From: a virus
DNA length: 58,096 bases
Reading direction: 5' to 3' (one strand)
Virus record (IMG/VR): IMGVR_UViG_3300032731_001278
Span: 1-58,096 of that record
Shown here: in pieces, positions 8,738-16,097 of the stretch
Layout of the letters: each line of letters starts with the position of its first letter
Numbering within the stretch: position 1 is the stretch's first letter
Program-made: the position numbers and the translations under genes
Notes under the pieces: generated by a model
What the model was told of the DNA's origin: nothing
The model's database searches: none
What the model saw: only the letters and a program-made list of their open reading frames with translations

Positions 8738-8980
8738 CTACTTTTCCTTCTTGAGGGATTCAAGTTCTTTGAGTATGGCGGCTTTAGCGCCTACTTTTTG
8801 TTGGATCGTGACGGGTTCGAAAGCCGCGTCGTTGTCGTCTGGCACGAGCGCGTTGTCTTTAAGCGGTTCGAAGACGTAGTCCGATATCTGCTGAACCGAC
8901 GTATCGTCGGGGCAACCATTGCGATCCAGGTATCGGTTGATGGCTTGTTCACCCACGTTTATTAAATCAGCCGCTATCAT
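8738..8980 (-). CDS. Hypothetical protein, 80 aa
   Basis: Not recognised. A small acidic protein that opens with MIAADLINVGEQAINRYLDR and ends in a short Lys/Glu coiled coil (ELESLKKEK). No membrane segment or metal site is present. It is cotranscribed with the genes on both sides. Confidence 0.65.
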   Translation of the reverse strand: MIAADLINVGEQAINRYLDRNGCPDDTSVQQISDYVFEPLKDNALVPDDNDAAFEPVTIQQKVGAKAAILKELESLKKEK

Positions 8981-9017
8981 AAGTCAACGGCTTCGTTTCG
9001 ATGGATACGGTTTCTCA

Positions 9018-9311
9018 TTAGCTAGCGTCAGGCGGCGCTCCCTTACCGTCCCACTCGATCATCGGGATCCAGTAGCATTGCTTCTCATCTGCCTTGCACC
9101 ACTTGTTCCACGTCTTACCGGTCCGCGGGCTATACTTTGTGGTGTCGATATCGCTAGCGATGACCTGGATGTAGGAGTCATAGGGGTTGGTGTACTCAAG
9201 GGGTTCAGCTAGAGCCGGAACGGCATTTATCCAGACAATTGCCGCGCCAAGCAAGAACATCGTGATACATACGGCCGGTACGACAACGACACCCCAATTA
9301 AACTTCTTCAT
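9018..9311 (-). CDS. Membrane-anchored or secreted protein, 97 aa
   Basis: ATG 9311 is chosen because GGAGGT lies 5 bases upstream; longer frames upstream lack a ribosome site. The protein has a signal/anchor (FNWGVVVVPAVCITMFLLG) ending near AEP, then a short polar domain with two cysteines (KWCKADEKQC). The start overlaps the stop of the gene at 9308 by four bases. Its position in the lysis region suggests an envelope role, but it is not a recognised spanin. Confidence 0.65.
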   Translation of the reverse strand: MKKFNWGVVVVPAVCITMFLLGAAIVWINAVPALAEPLEYTNPYDSYIQVIASDIDTTKYSPRTGKTWNKWCKADEKQCYWIPMIEWDGKGAPPDAS

Positions 9312-9895
9312 GGAAACCTCCAGCCTAGAACCGGCCGCTGGGCCTGAATACCACTCTCGCCCGACACCGTATCTTCGATGCCGTTCCGTGTCTTGTATAT
9401 GATAGCAGTCAACGCAACAGTTAGGGCGGTAAACACGATGGCGCCCGCCACGAACGCAACCGTTGAGTTCCAACGCATGACCTTGCTCATGGTGTTCAGG
9501 TCAGTTCGTAGCTTGACCACCTCGCCCTTGTAGAGGTCGACGTTTCCTTGTAGCAATTCCTTGGTGGTGGCCAGCAGCTCAAAGTTTAGCTCATATTTGG
9601 TTTGCCACTTATTGGAGGAAGCGTGCGCTCCAATCCAGTCATCGTAGTCCGAGCTGCCAATCAGCGAACCGAAGTACCACAAGCCCGGTACACACGTTTG
9701 AGCCTCGTGTGGCACGTCAGGGCAGCGGAACGCGACGGGGAAGGTTTCGTACCCATCCATGACGGGTTCAGCTTCGCTATCGCCGGGCGCAGCAAACGCA
9801 TTCGTAACGAAGGCGAAGACGATCGTTAGAACAAGCGAGATAAGAAAAACGGATACGAAGATACTTCGTTGGCGTCGTTCGCGGTAGAGATCCAT
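9308..9895 (-). CDS. Envelope protein with signal and second membrane span
   Basis: 195 residues: an N-terminal signal or anchor (about 12-35, ending AFAAPG), a periplasmic part with a Cys pair (FRCPDVPHEAQTC), a coiled-coil stretch (about 100-135, LLQGNVDLYKGEVVKLRTDL), a second hydrophobic helix (about 145-165), and a polar tail. This could bridge membrane and periplasm in a spanin-like or holin-associated way. No family is recognised. Confidence 0.65.
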   Translation of the reverse strand: MDLYRERRQRSIFVSVFLISLVLTIVFAFVTNAFAAPGDSEAEPVMDGYETFPVAFRCPDVPHEAQTCVPGLWYFGSLIGSSDYDDWIGAHASSNKWQTKYELNFELLATTKELLQGNVDLYKGEVVKLRTDLNTMSKVMRWNSTVAFVAGAIVFTALTVALTAIIYKTRNGIEDTVSGESGIQAQRPVLGWRFP

Positions 9896-9896
9896 G

Positions 9897-10286
9897 CTAT
9901 TCGCCTCGTACGTGGTCGAGCAACCGCTTCTTGGCGGTAAATTGCTCGTACGGATCTTGGATTTGGTTAATGCGCGTCAGCTCGTCGCTGACGTACTCTT
10001 CTTTCACATCCGCCGCGGTGCTTGCGGCTTCTGTCTTGATCTGCGCTTCGACAAGCTTGCTTTTGGCGGCTTTGGCATATTCATCAAGCGAGCCGGTTTC
10101 ATTGCCACGGATTTCAGCCGGCTTGCGTCTAAACAACAACGCAATCAGGATGGTGACCACCACAATGACGCTCACGGGCCACCACTTGCGGATGTAAGGC
10201 CTGGTCTTCGGAATGATGAACAACACGCCTGTAGCCGCTCCCACGAGCAGTACGACAACGATTCCGGCGATGTAGATAGGATCCAT
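9897..10286 (-). CDS. Two-span membrane protein with coiled-coil tail
   Basis: ATG 10286 is preferred over a start 13 codons upstream because it follows the stop of the YggL-like gene by 14 bases with GGACGG before it. The 129-residue product has two N-terminal membrane helices (about 5-25 and 34-50) joined by a short basic loop, then a long charged helical tail. It resembles small phage membrane proteins of lysis cassettes. Function is unassigned. Confidence 0.6.
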   Translation of the reverse strand: MDPIYIAGIVVVLLVGAATGVLFIIPKTRPYIRKWWPVSVIVVVTILIALLFRRKPAEIRGNETGSLDEYAKAAKSKLVEAQIKTEAASTAADVKEEYVSDELTRINQIQDPYEQFTAKKRLLDHVRGE

Positions 10287-10299
10287 GGTTACCGTCCAG

Positions 10300-10608
10300 T
10301 TAGTTCCAACCGTGCCATGCGTCAATCAACGGACCGACTTCGATATTTTTTACAGTTCCTCTGTTTTCCAGCCAGTCACGAATTGTCTGCTGGTGTGACC
10401 GTGTCATCGTTCCTCTTCCGAGGGCCGTTATGAAGCCATTCCAGATGTTCCCGCACGCGCCACCGAATCCGATATTGTGCGACTCGACAAACTCAATGAA
10501 TTCGTCGAAAAAGAGATAGAGATCGGTCTCTTCATGCTCGAACTTCAGGTTGAAGCCGTCTTCTCGAAACTCTTTGAATCGCAGCTTTTTTCGGAGTCGC
10601 TTCTTCAT
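10300..10608 (-). CDS. yggL: YggL-like (DUF469) 50S-associated protein
   Basis: 102 residues matching the YggL family over its full length: the basic RLRKKLRFKEFREDGF opening, FFDEFIEFVESHNIGFGG, a W-x-GFI segment, the RDWLENRG motif and a final Trp-rich end. In Escherichia coli YggL binds the large ribosomal subunit. A phage copy may adjust host ribosomes or assembly, which is inference. ATG 10608 lies 2 bases beyond the preceding stop, so translation is probably coupled. Confidence 0.75.
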   Translation of the reverse strand: MKKRLRKKLRFKEFREDGFNLKFEHEETDLYLFFDEFIEFVESHNIGFGGACGNIWNGFITALGRGTMTRSHQQTIRDWLENRGTVKNIEVGPLIDAWHGWN

Positions 10609-10610
10609 GG

Positions 10611-11342
10611 TTAGGTCAAAACCTTCCCGTACTCTTGAACAACAGGTAAGAAAATCAATAGCCACATCCACCAAATGAATCTGTCGTTGATGTCACGCCC
10701 GCGGGCGACGTTCGTACGCTGCCACGTTTCTTTCGTGACGAAAACTTCTTCGTACGAATCACCCGCGAACGCTCTAGCCCAGACTTCGAAGGGGTTGTTG
10801 TAGTAGCTATGCTTGTTCTTCATAAACAACCAAATGAACGCAATGCACAACACATACATAACTGGTTGCATGAACAACACCAGCGGAATTACTGGCCACC
10901 ACGGCATACTCCATGCCGGATTAAACCACGACAGAATCAACGGGATGGCGTAAGCTACCAGCGGCGAACTACCGAAAATGTACTGTTGAAGTGTATGGCA
11001 CTGTTCGTGGAGTATCGTCTTAGCGAACGTTTCACGTTCAACTTGACGGTCTACCCTTCGAGCCGTCACGAAAGCACCCATCGACATCGCACTCCAGAAA
11101 GCCCGCTTCTCGAGATCGCTACCTTCAACCACCTCCATCGGGATGCTGAACGTGACGATCTTGACATGTGGGTCGTCTTCGCGAAACTTTGCGAACTTCA
11201 ACTGCTTCATGAATAACATGGGCACCATGTAGAAGATGAAGACGAGAATTGTGGATGGTAAACAGTTAAGGAAACCCAGTAGACTGGGGAACCACAACGT
11301 TTTCATCGTTGGAAGATCGAATCCGGTTTTTGGTTCAGTCAT
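10611..11342 (-). CDS. Membrane zinc metalloprotease-like protein (HEQCH)
   Basis: 243 residues with hydrophobic segments at about 18-45, 128-150 and 155-175 and near the C-terminus. A zincin motif HEQCHTLQQ sits just before the second hydrophobic block, and NPFEVWARAF later provides a Glu in the context where many HExxH enzymes have their third ligand. GGAGGTG precedes ATG. The target could be an envelope protein. Activity is inferred only from the motif pair. Confidence 0.6.
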   Translation of the reverse strand: MTEPKTGFDLPTMKTLWFPSLLGFLNCLPSTILVFIFYMVPMLFMKQLKFAKFREDDPHVKIVTFSIPMEVVEGSDLEKRAFWSAMSMGAFVTARRVDRQVERETFAKTILHEQCHTLQQYIFGSSPLVAYAIPLILSWFNPAWSMPWWPVIPLVLFMQPVMYVLCIAFIWLFMKNKHSYYNNPFEVWARAFAGDSYEEVFVTKETWQRTNVARGRDINDRFIWWMWLLIFLPVVQEYGKVLT

Positions 11343-11375
11343 AGCACCTCCAAAGGTGCGTGTATCATAGTCTAC

Positions 11376-11975
11376 TCAACCTTGGAATTCATCGCTGACT
11401 GGAAACGGAACTAACTGTTTATCTTCGCTCGTTTCTTCGACGACGTCAATTAGCCAAGGTCGAATGGCACCAACCCTACTGAAGTCTTCGCCGAGCCAAA
11501 CCCTGTCGTCGTGAAATACAACTTCTCGAGGCATATGTTCGAATCGGATACGGCTATCTTTGAGAAGCTGAAAATACTCGGGCTGTTCAGCCTGGTTATG
11601 TTCTCCTACGTACATTTCAGAGAAGATCACCCGCTTGATTCCAGTTGCAGCCAGGAGCTTCAGGCAATCTTTACAGGGTTGTAGGATGCAGTACGCCGTT
11701 CCGCCGTCGATAGAGACGCCCTTCCGAGCGGCATCCGCCACGGCGTTAGATTCCGCGTGGATAGTTCGAATGCAATGGTTGTCCAGCAAAAGGTGGCCAA
11801 CGTCGCTGCAATGAGGCGCGCCGGGGATGCTGCCGTTGTACCCGGTAGAAGCGACGCGATCGTTCTTATCGGTGATGATACAACCCGTACCATCGACGGT
11901 TTTCTTGCAAGTCGAACGTAACGCGGCGACGTACGCCATCCGCATGTAGTATTGAGTCCAGTTAGGTCTACTCAT
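11376..11975 (-). CDS. dCMP deaminase
   Basis: 199 residues of the cytidine/deoxycytidylate deaminase family, converting dCMP to dUMP for thymidylate synthesis. The zinc and catalytic motif HAESNA lies near residue 75 and PCKDC near 99-103; TGYNGSIPGAPHC matches the substrate loop typical of dCMP deaminases. A C-terminal extension of about 50 residues is not recognised. No thymidylate synthase is seen in the window. The stop of the gene and the start of its upstream neighbour overlap in the usual manner of this operon. Confidence 0.9.
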   Translation of the reverse strand: MSRPNWTQYYMRMAYVAALRSTCKKTVDGTGCIITDKNDRVASTGYNGSIPGAPHCSDVGHLLLDNHCIRTIHAESNAVADAARKGVSIDGGTAYCILQPCKDCLKLLAATGIKRVIFSEMYVGEHNQAEQPEYFQLLKDSRIRFEHMPREVVFHDDRVWLGEDFSRVGAIRPWLIDVVEETSEDKQLVPFPVSDEFQG

Positions 11976-12451
11976 GATGGTTTCCTATCTACCAATTCAG
12001 CTTCGGCTATCACGGCGTCAGCAAACGCGCGGTAGCCATCGAAGTAAGCTACCTCATCGAATTCGGTGATGTAGTACGGTCGTTCGTATTTATCGTAGGC
12101 AAGCTTGGTGACGGGCCACTCATCACCCGCAACGCTGGCGAAGAGTTTCCCTTGACGCTCATCTTGGCGAGCGTCTCCGCGACCGCGCTTCTTGACGTAC
12201 TCGTAAACTTGAGCTTCCTTCCAAGCTTTGTTCAACTTCTTGAACGCCGCTTCCATTCGCAAAGCTGCGGATCGACTATCCACGCTTTCATACATTACGA
12301 GGTCGAAGGGTTTGTGACTGTGAACGTACTTGGAACCTTTGGGTGGTCCATCGTCGTGAGCGTTTAACCGTTTCCCCAAGTCATTGGTTACGCCGCAGTA
12401 AAGCGAATTCCCCTTGGAACATCTCAACACGTATACGAACCACGTTTTCAT
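11972..12451 (-). CDS. GIY-YIG domain protein (YhbQ-like) with extension
   Basis: 159 residues from ATG 12451, supported by GGAAGGT upstream and ATGA overlap with the previous gene. Residues 1-80 carry the GIY-YIG fold: WFVYVLRC, YCGVTNDLGKRLNAH, with the catalytic Arg and a later Glu in MEAAFKKL. This matches the small stand-alone YhbQ/URI type rather than a typical homing endonuclease. About 75 residues of unknown function follow. It may cut DNA during repair or recombination. Confidence 0.75.
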   Translation of the reverse strand: MKTWFVYVLRCSKGNSLYCGVTNDLGKRLNAHDDGPPKGSKYVHSHKPFDLVMYESVDSRSAALRMEAAFKKLNKAWKEAQVYEYVKKRGRGDARQDERQGKLFASVAGDEWPVTKLAYDKYERPYYITEFDEVAYFDGYRAFADAVIAEAELVDRKPS

Positions 12452-12720
12452 GGGGTACCTTCCTCCAGCCGTTTTCCAACCAACTTCTTGACGAGTTTTG
12501 TGCTGGAGTTGACGCACACGTTGCAGATACCGACGAGGGTGTGACGCGCATTTCCGCGAAGTTCCAGGACGTTCTCGGCTCGTCTACCGCAGTTCCAGCA
12601 CTTCAGCTCTGGGTCGTCGTTGAACAGCAACGGGAAGGTGGCGATTCGTGCGTTAGCCCTGGGGTGTAGGTTATAACCACCGCATGAAGGGAATAGGGAA
12701 CCGGTTGTGGGTTTAGGCAT
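12448..12720 (-). CDS. Zinc-ribbon protein, 90 aa
   Basis: Two CxxC pairs (CWNC near 41 and CNVC near 67) spaced about 25 residues apart form a treble-clef or zinc-ribbon site. The remainder is basic. No family can be named. It starts inside the end of the preceding gene, as part of a run of five overlapping genes. Confidence 0.65.
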   Translation of the reverse strand: MPKPTTGSLFPSCGGYNLHPRANARIATFPLLFNDDPELKCWNCGRRAENVLELRGNARHTLVGICNVCVNSSTKLVKKLVGKRLEEGTP

Positions 12721-12955
12721 TGACTCGTTCTTTCACGGCCTTGTTGAGGGCCTTCAGTCCGGTCACGCAGCTGTCAGCGGCCTTTACGATAGCCTGACCC
12801 ATCTCGGTGTGGTGTGGCGTGAATTGCATATGTAAGATTGCGTTGCTGCCCGCGACGTATTTGACGTGACACCGGCAAGCCGGACATCTAGCCGGCAACT
12901 TGCGGGTTAACTTCAGGCCACACATACACTTGAAAGATATGGGTTCGTTTTTCAT
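12713..12955 (-). CDS. Zinc-ribbon protein, 80 aa
   Basis: Residues 8-29 contain CMC and CPACRC, a compact zinc ribbon, followed by a helical region. Not recognised beyond that. It overlaps both neighbours by a few bases, so coupled translation is likely. Confidence 0.65.
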   Translation of the reverse strand: MKNEPISFKCMCGLKLTRKLPARCPACRCHVKYVAGSNAILHMQFTPHHTEMGQAIVKAADSCVTGLKALNKAVKERVNA

Positions 12956-13314
12956 GACGGGTCCTCATCTACCAAAATTAACTTGGGGTTTGCCCGTAGG
13001 ATTTCGTCACACTTGGCCTTGGCTTCGTCGAGGGTGAGTGCCTCACCCTCGACCTTGGTTTTTTCGCGCCCTACACGCCACTTCCAGCGGTCGCCGTTCT
13101 TCCCAGCTGAGCACTTATCGAAACCGTCTCCATATATCCGTGAGCTAAATACGGTGATTTCGTCTGGGCACGGCCTGGGGCAGGTTTCTATTTCACAGTC
13201 GTCGTAGCAATCCGCGACGTCATACCACCGGCTGACAATCGTTAGGTCGTTGAACAGCCTTTCAGCATCCTTCGGGTTGGCACGCAGGTGCGCTTTGATG
13301 TCGTCGAGATTCAT
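12952..13314 (-). CDS. Hypothetical Cys-rich protein, 120 aa
   Basis: Unrecognised. It opens with a helical segment (DDIKAHLRANPKDAERLFND) and has a cysteine cluster (CYDDCEIETCPRPC) near residues 36-49 that may bind metal. It ends with an alpha-helical KAKCDEIL segment. ATGA overlap with the previous stop. Confidence 0.65.
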   Translation of the reverse strand: MNLDDIKAHLRANPKDAERLFNDLTIVSRWYDVADCYDDCEIETCPRPCPDEITVFSSRIYGDGFDKCSAGKNGDRWKWRVGREKTKVEGEALTLDEAKAKCDEILRANPKLILVDEDPS

Positions 13315-13625
13315 GGTAGCTGTCCATACTTACGTTGTTCCTCGATCCACGAGATCCATTTCTCGCCGCCGAGTTCAGCCGCTGTGAAGATGACGTCACC
13401 ATACCATGGGATGAAATACGGCACCTCATGTCCAGGTCCGTATGGACTACCGTACTCAACCCCGCGGGTCCAACCGACATGCTCGCGGACGTCACCGTTT
13501 TTCAGAACGCAAACGATCTCGTTCCTGAACCTTTCGGCGATGTACAGTAGGTTGTGGTCGTGTTGAAGGAAGTACTCGAACAAAAGCTCGTTCTTCACCA
13601 AAAACCAGATGTTGTCGTTGATCAT
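13311..13625 (-). CDS. Hypothetical protein, 104 aa
   Basis: Unrecognised. Rich in aromatic residues and glycine, with the central segment GVEYGSPYGPGHEVPYFIP, probably a compact beta domain. No membrane span or metal ligands. The start overlaps the stop of the 48-residue gene upstream as ATGA. Confidence 0.65.
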   Translation of the reverse strand: MINDNIWFLVKNELLFEYFLQHDHNLLYIAERFRNEIVCVLKNGDVREHVGWTRGVEYGSPYGPGHEVPYFIPWYGDVIFTAAELGGEKWISWIEEQRKYGQLP

Positions 13626-13768
13626 GCCAACCTCGCTGTTATCACCATGCCGTCACGGAACTGAATGACCGTCGTGTTGTCACTGTTTCGTCGAACCACC
13701 TTGTAGTGCGAGTACCGTCGGTTGTTGATGACGAAAGCTTGGTGAGGATGTAGGCGTTTCCAGATCAC
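13622..13768 (-). CDS. Small basic protein, 48 aa
   Basis: GTG 13768-13766 overlaps the previous TGA as GTGA and has GGAAG 5 bases upstream; the stop overlaps the next ATG. The product begins MIWKRLHPHQAFVI and has a YKVVRRN segment. Tight overlaps on both sides support it as a real gene. Function unknown. Confidence 0.6.
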   Translation of the reverse strand: MIWKRLHPHQAFVINNRRYSHYKVVRRNSDNTTVIQFRDGMVITARLA

Positions 13769-13971
13769 CGATTCTTCCGCCGTGAAGCTTGCTGTTGCTT
13801 TCGCCTGTTTTGTTTCTTGACCTTCGCCCGCACGCGGTTTGGTTTCGTACGAAAAACGCGAACTTCACGAACGTCGGGGTCATCCAATAACTCAGCCATA
13901 CGCTTAGATTCAAATGGTTCAGTTGCGCCAGCTTCGATAGAACCGTCCGGCATTTCACGCATCGGTTGCAT
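13765..13971 (-). CDS. Small protein with basic tail, 68 aa
   Basis: ATG 13971 gives 68 residues; a TTG 16 codons earlier is possible but has no ribosome site. The N-terminal half (KRMAELLDDPDVREVRVFRT) is helical and acidic, and the last 30 residues are strongly basic (RRKQQQASRRKNR), which suggests nucleic-acid binding. Not recognised. Confidence 0.55.
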   Translation of the reverse strand: MQPMREMPDGSIEAGATEPFESKRMAELLDDPDVREVRVFRTKPNRVRAKVKKQNRRKQQQASRRKNR

Positions 13972-13973
13972 AG

Positions 13974-14069
13974 CTACTTTTTCTCGCAAGCGATGGAGGC
14001 ATTGGAAGTCATCACACAAATTCGCAGCTGCCGAAGTGCTGCGTCTTGGTCAAAGCCAGCCGGCGTCAT
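13974..14069 (-). CDS. Possible 31-aa ORF
   Basis: ATG 14069 (or GTG 14075) reads to TAG 13976-13974, which ends 2 bases before the next ATG. The frame stays open back to the stop of the upstream gene. No convincing ribosome site is present, so this is only a candidate filling a 130-base gap. Confidence 0.3.
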   Translation of the reverse strand: MTPAGFDQDAALRQLRICVMTSNASIACEKK

Positions 14070-14105
14070 TCGCACAATTACTTCGGCGAAGACCTTTGCG
14101 GCGTT

Positions 14106-14456
14106 TCAGATCTCCTTGTACTTAGGGAGTTGATCTGGCGTCGGCGAGTGGTAGGTAAACCAGTTCTCGACTTTGCGCATGGTTTCTTCACTGATATCGG
14201 GGTCTGTATTGTGGTCGCTCATGATTCGAACCTTTCTTTCTGGACATGTGTCGTACGGATCTTCCAGCGCGAGAATTTCAAGATTAAACTCGCCAGCCAT
14301 CACGGATTTAGCCCACTTCATAACGATTGTGAAATCACCACCGCACGCGTAGTTGTCCCACGGTCCGTGATGGCCGCCGTTGTAATTTGAACAGCTGCCG
14401 CAATGGGATAGCATCGCTTCGGCACGTCTTTGCTTGATTGGGTCTTGGTTTGTCAT
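14106..14456 (-). CDS. Hypothetical Cys-containing protein, 116 aa
   Basis: ATG 14456 is chosen because the TATAAT at 14463-14468 lies just upstream; a longer frame would run through the dyad terminator. The protein has CGSCSNY near residue 20, then a Cys near 38 and another later (TCPERK), a possible metal site. The function is unknown. With -10 only six bases from ATG, the transcript may be leaderless. Confidence 0.6.
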   Translation of the reverse strand: MTNQDPIKQRRAEAMLSHCGSCSNYNGGHHGPWDNYACGGDFTIVMKWAKSVMAGEFNLEILALEDPYDTCPERKVRIMSDHNTDPDISEETMRKVENWFTYHSPTPDQLPKYKEI

Positions 14457-14462
14457 GATGGA

Positions 14463-14468
14463 ATTATA
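14463..14468 (-). promoter_or_regulatory. -10 box (GCTATAAT), possibly leaderless
   Basis: TATAAT with GC before it, six bases from ATG 14456. A start site 7 bases after the -10 would fall on the initiation codon. The best -35 is a poor TTTTGA 16 bp upstream. Confidence 0.5.
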
Positions 14469-14486
14469 GCGGTTGGGAAGTTTTTC

Positions 14487-14511
14487 AAAAGTTTGCAACT
14501 CGCAAACTTTT
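14487..14511 (-). terminator. Dyad copy 3, terminator-like
   Basis: AAAAGTTTGC, loop AACTC, GCAAACTTTT. It lies 17 bases beyond the stop of the gene at 14528 and before the next promoter, the position of an operon terminator. Confidence 0.65.
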
Positions 14512-14527
14512 TGGTTTTTGATATTTT

Positions 14528-14818
14528 TCAGCTAGGCATCTTGACGCTACGTACGCTAGCCCAGTCGTTGTGATGAATCACGTCAAGAAGTACTTTACAC
14601 CCAATGGCGTCAGCTACGGTTTCAGCGTTCATGCACGACATCATGATGGAACGGGCTTTTTCGCTCGCCCCGGTATGGTGCGTTACTCGGTGGTCGTCTT
14701 CGGTGTCGAACACCCAGATTAGAGACGGTTGCGGATTGATTTCGAAATCCACGCATACGAAAGTTCCGCGGTATTCACCCACCGGTAGATTCACGGCGTA
14801 GTCAGTGTGTTGACGCAT
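14528..14818 (-). CDS. Hypothetical protein, 96 aa
   Basis: ATG 14818 starts 4 bases after the stop of the gene at 14823; longer upstream frames lack a ribosome site. The protein appears to be a small alpha/beta domain (GTFVCVDFEI, SLIWVFDTEDDHRV). Not recognised. It is the last gene of the unit ended by the dyad terminator. Confidence 0.6.
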   Translation of the reverse strand: MRQHTDYAVNLPVGEYRGTFVCVDFEINPQPSLIWVFDTEDDHRVTHHTGASEKARSIMMSCMNAETVADAIGCKVLLDVIHHNDWASVRSVKMPS

Positions 14819-14822
14819 GGCT

Positions 14823-15110
14823 TTAACCCAGCGACTTGAAGGCGGGGCGACCCTGTTCATCCATGCCGATCTGGATACCAGGCACGAAACACAAGGCTTC
14901 GGCCACCTGATCACCCTGTTGGGTGGTTACCTGTACGACGCAACCGCCGGGTACCTCGCACGCCTTGGTAGATTTCATCCAGCCCTGTTCGGCGTGGCTC
15001 GCTTTACTCATCAGCTGAAATAAATCGGGGTCGCCGGTCACCTTGACCGCGGGGATCTTGTCCTTGAAATCCTTACTGCTCGTTACGTCTAGGGTTTTTG
15101 ATTCAGTCAT
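14823..15110 (-). CDS. Hypothetical protein, 95 aa
   Basis: AAAGGA precedes ATG. The 95-residue product has no recognisable motif; its C-terminal half (GGCVVQVTTQQGDQVAEALCF) looks beta-rich. It is the first gene after the tRNA and its dyad terminator. Confidence 0.65.
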   Translation of the reverse strand: MTESKTLDVTSSKDFKDKIPAVKVTGDPDLFQLMSKASHAEQGWMKSTKACEVPGGCVVQVTTQQGDQVAEALCFVPGIQIGMDEQGRPAFKSLG

Positions 15111-15147
15111 GTTTCAATCCTTTTTGCTCACGTTTTGAGCAATTTTG

Positions 15148-15172
15148 AAAAGTTTGCACCGTGCAAACTTTT
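15148..15172 (-). terminator. Dyad copy 4, terminator of the tRNA
   Basis: AAAAGTTTGC, loop ACCGT, GCAAACTTTT, beginning six bases after the tRNA CCA end. This is the clearest case for a terminator function of the dyad. Confidence 0.7.
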
Positions 15173-15178
15173 TGGTTT

Positions 15179-15265
15179 TGGTGGGAGAGGAGGGGCTCGA
15201 ACCCTCAATCTCATCGAGCGCGAGTTCTTAAAACTCGAGTGTATCTCCAGTTCCACCACTCTCCC
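15179..15265 (-). tRNA. tRNA-Leu (anticodon UAA)
   Basis: The minus strand folds as a complete class II tRNA: acceptor GGGAGAG/CTCTCCC, anticodon stem CGAGT/ACTCG with loop TTTAAGA giving anticodon TAA, a long variable arm, T stem GAGGG/CCCTC with loop TTCGAGC, discriminator A and an encoded CCA. It reads UUA/UUG leucine codons. A promoter at 15293-15320 and a dyad terminator at 15148-15172 make it a separate unit. Confidence 0.95.
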
Positions 15266-15292
15266 TGTTATCAATCATCTAATTCTGTATGT

Positions 15293-15320
15293 ATCGTACC
15301 ATGAGGGCTAAATAAGTCAA
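15293..15320 (-). promoter_or_regulatory. Promoter for tRNA-Leu
   Basis: TTGACT (15315-15320), 16-bp spacer, TACGAT (15293-15298) on the minus strand, about 28 bases from the tRNA 5' end. Confidence 0.55.
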
Positions 15321-15341
15321 GCAGTTAACTGAGCGGTAACG

Positions 15342-15560
15342 TTAGCTTTCCCACCGAGAAACACCACGCCCGATATTGTCGATTGCGGTCTTCATCGGAT
15401 CCGTGATGTGCTCGTTGGTTTCGACCCAAGCCGCCATGCTGCCGACCTTGTCCTGGACGCCGCTTGCAAAGCTCTCGGCTCGTTCGGGCAAGTCTTCGAT
15501 TCGACCGACGAGATCATTTATGTCTTCGAGCCACGTTTCCCAGCCACATTGTGTGCACAT
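15342..15560 (-). CDS. Hypothetical helical protein, 72 aa
   Basis: ATG has AGGAGAT upstream. It opens MCTQCGWETW, so a CxxC pair is present at the N-terminus, followed by amphipathic helices (DLVGRIEDLPERAESF). Unrecognised. Last gene of the SbcCD-containing operon. Confidence 0.65.
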   Translation of the reverse strand: MCTQCGWETWLEDINDLVGRIEDLPERAESFASGVQDKVGSMAAWVETNEHITDPMKTAIDNIGRGVSRWES

Positions 15561-15562
15561 GA

Positions 15563-15847
15563 TTACATCTCCTTCAGTTTTTGCGCAACGAGTCGCGCCG
15601 CATAGCCTACCAAATCAATGATAGCTTCTTTGCCGTCCTTACGGTCGGCTAGACACTCCTTACCGTCCCAAACCGAAGTTGCCATACCTGAGCGGGTATG
15701 TAGACCGAAGCGGTAAGCGCGACCGCCATGCAAAACGGAACCGGTAACGTACTCCGAACCCCGCTCTTTGTAGTACGCCAGCGGGTGTTCCATCTGCACA
15801 AGAATCTCGTCGGGCTCGCCGATGAATACGGTTGGTTCATCAACCAT
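15563..15847 (-). CDS. Hypothetical protein, 94 aa
   Basis: Unrecognised. The first two thirds look like a beta domain (VTGSVLHGGRAYRFGLH), ending with a helix rich in Leu and Lys. Start overlaps the end of the next upstream gene by 8 bases. Confidence 0.65.
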   Translation of the reverse strand: MVDEPTVFIGEPDEILVQMEHPLAYYKERGSEYVTGSVLHGGRAYRFGLHTRSGMATSVWDGKECLADRKDGKEAIIDLVGYAARLVAQKLKEM

Positions 15848-16097
15848 TGTCGGCTGCCTGACTAGCTTCCACCGTCTTCTCAGCTTCGCTCAGCCAACCG
15901 ACGATTTCCGCCTCGAGTTCGTCGCGCTTCGCCTTGGCTTCCTGCGGCTTGACGCCGATCTTCTCGAAGCCAGCAAGGATTCGCCCCTTCTCCTTGTCCA
16001 ACTCTTCGAGCTTACCCTTGATGCGGGACTCGCGATCTTTGGCGTTGGCAATTTCCTGGTCGATGGCATTCAGTCGTTCTTCGATGGTATCGGTCAT
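15840..16097 (-). CDS. Coiled-coil protein, 85 aa
   Basis: Almost entirely a charged helix (ERLNAIDQEIANAKDRESRI onward) with a break near VKPQEA. It overlaps the SbcD stop by ATGA. A small coiled coil next to SbcCD could be an accessory subunit, which is inference from position only. Confidence 0.65.
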   Translation of the reverse strand: MTDTIEERLNAIDQEIANAKDRESRIKGKLEELDKEKGRILAGFEKIGVKPQEAKAKRDELEAEIVGWLSEAEKTVEASQAADNG

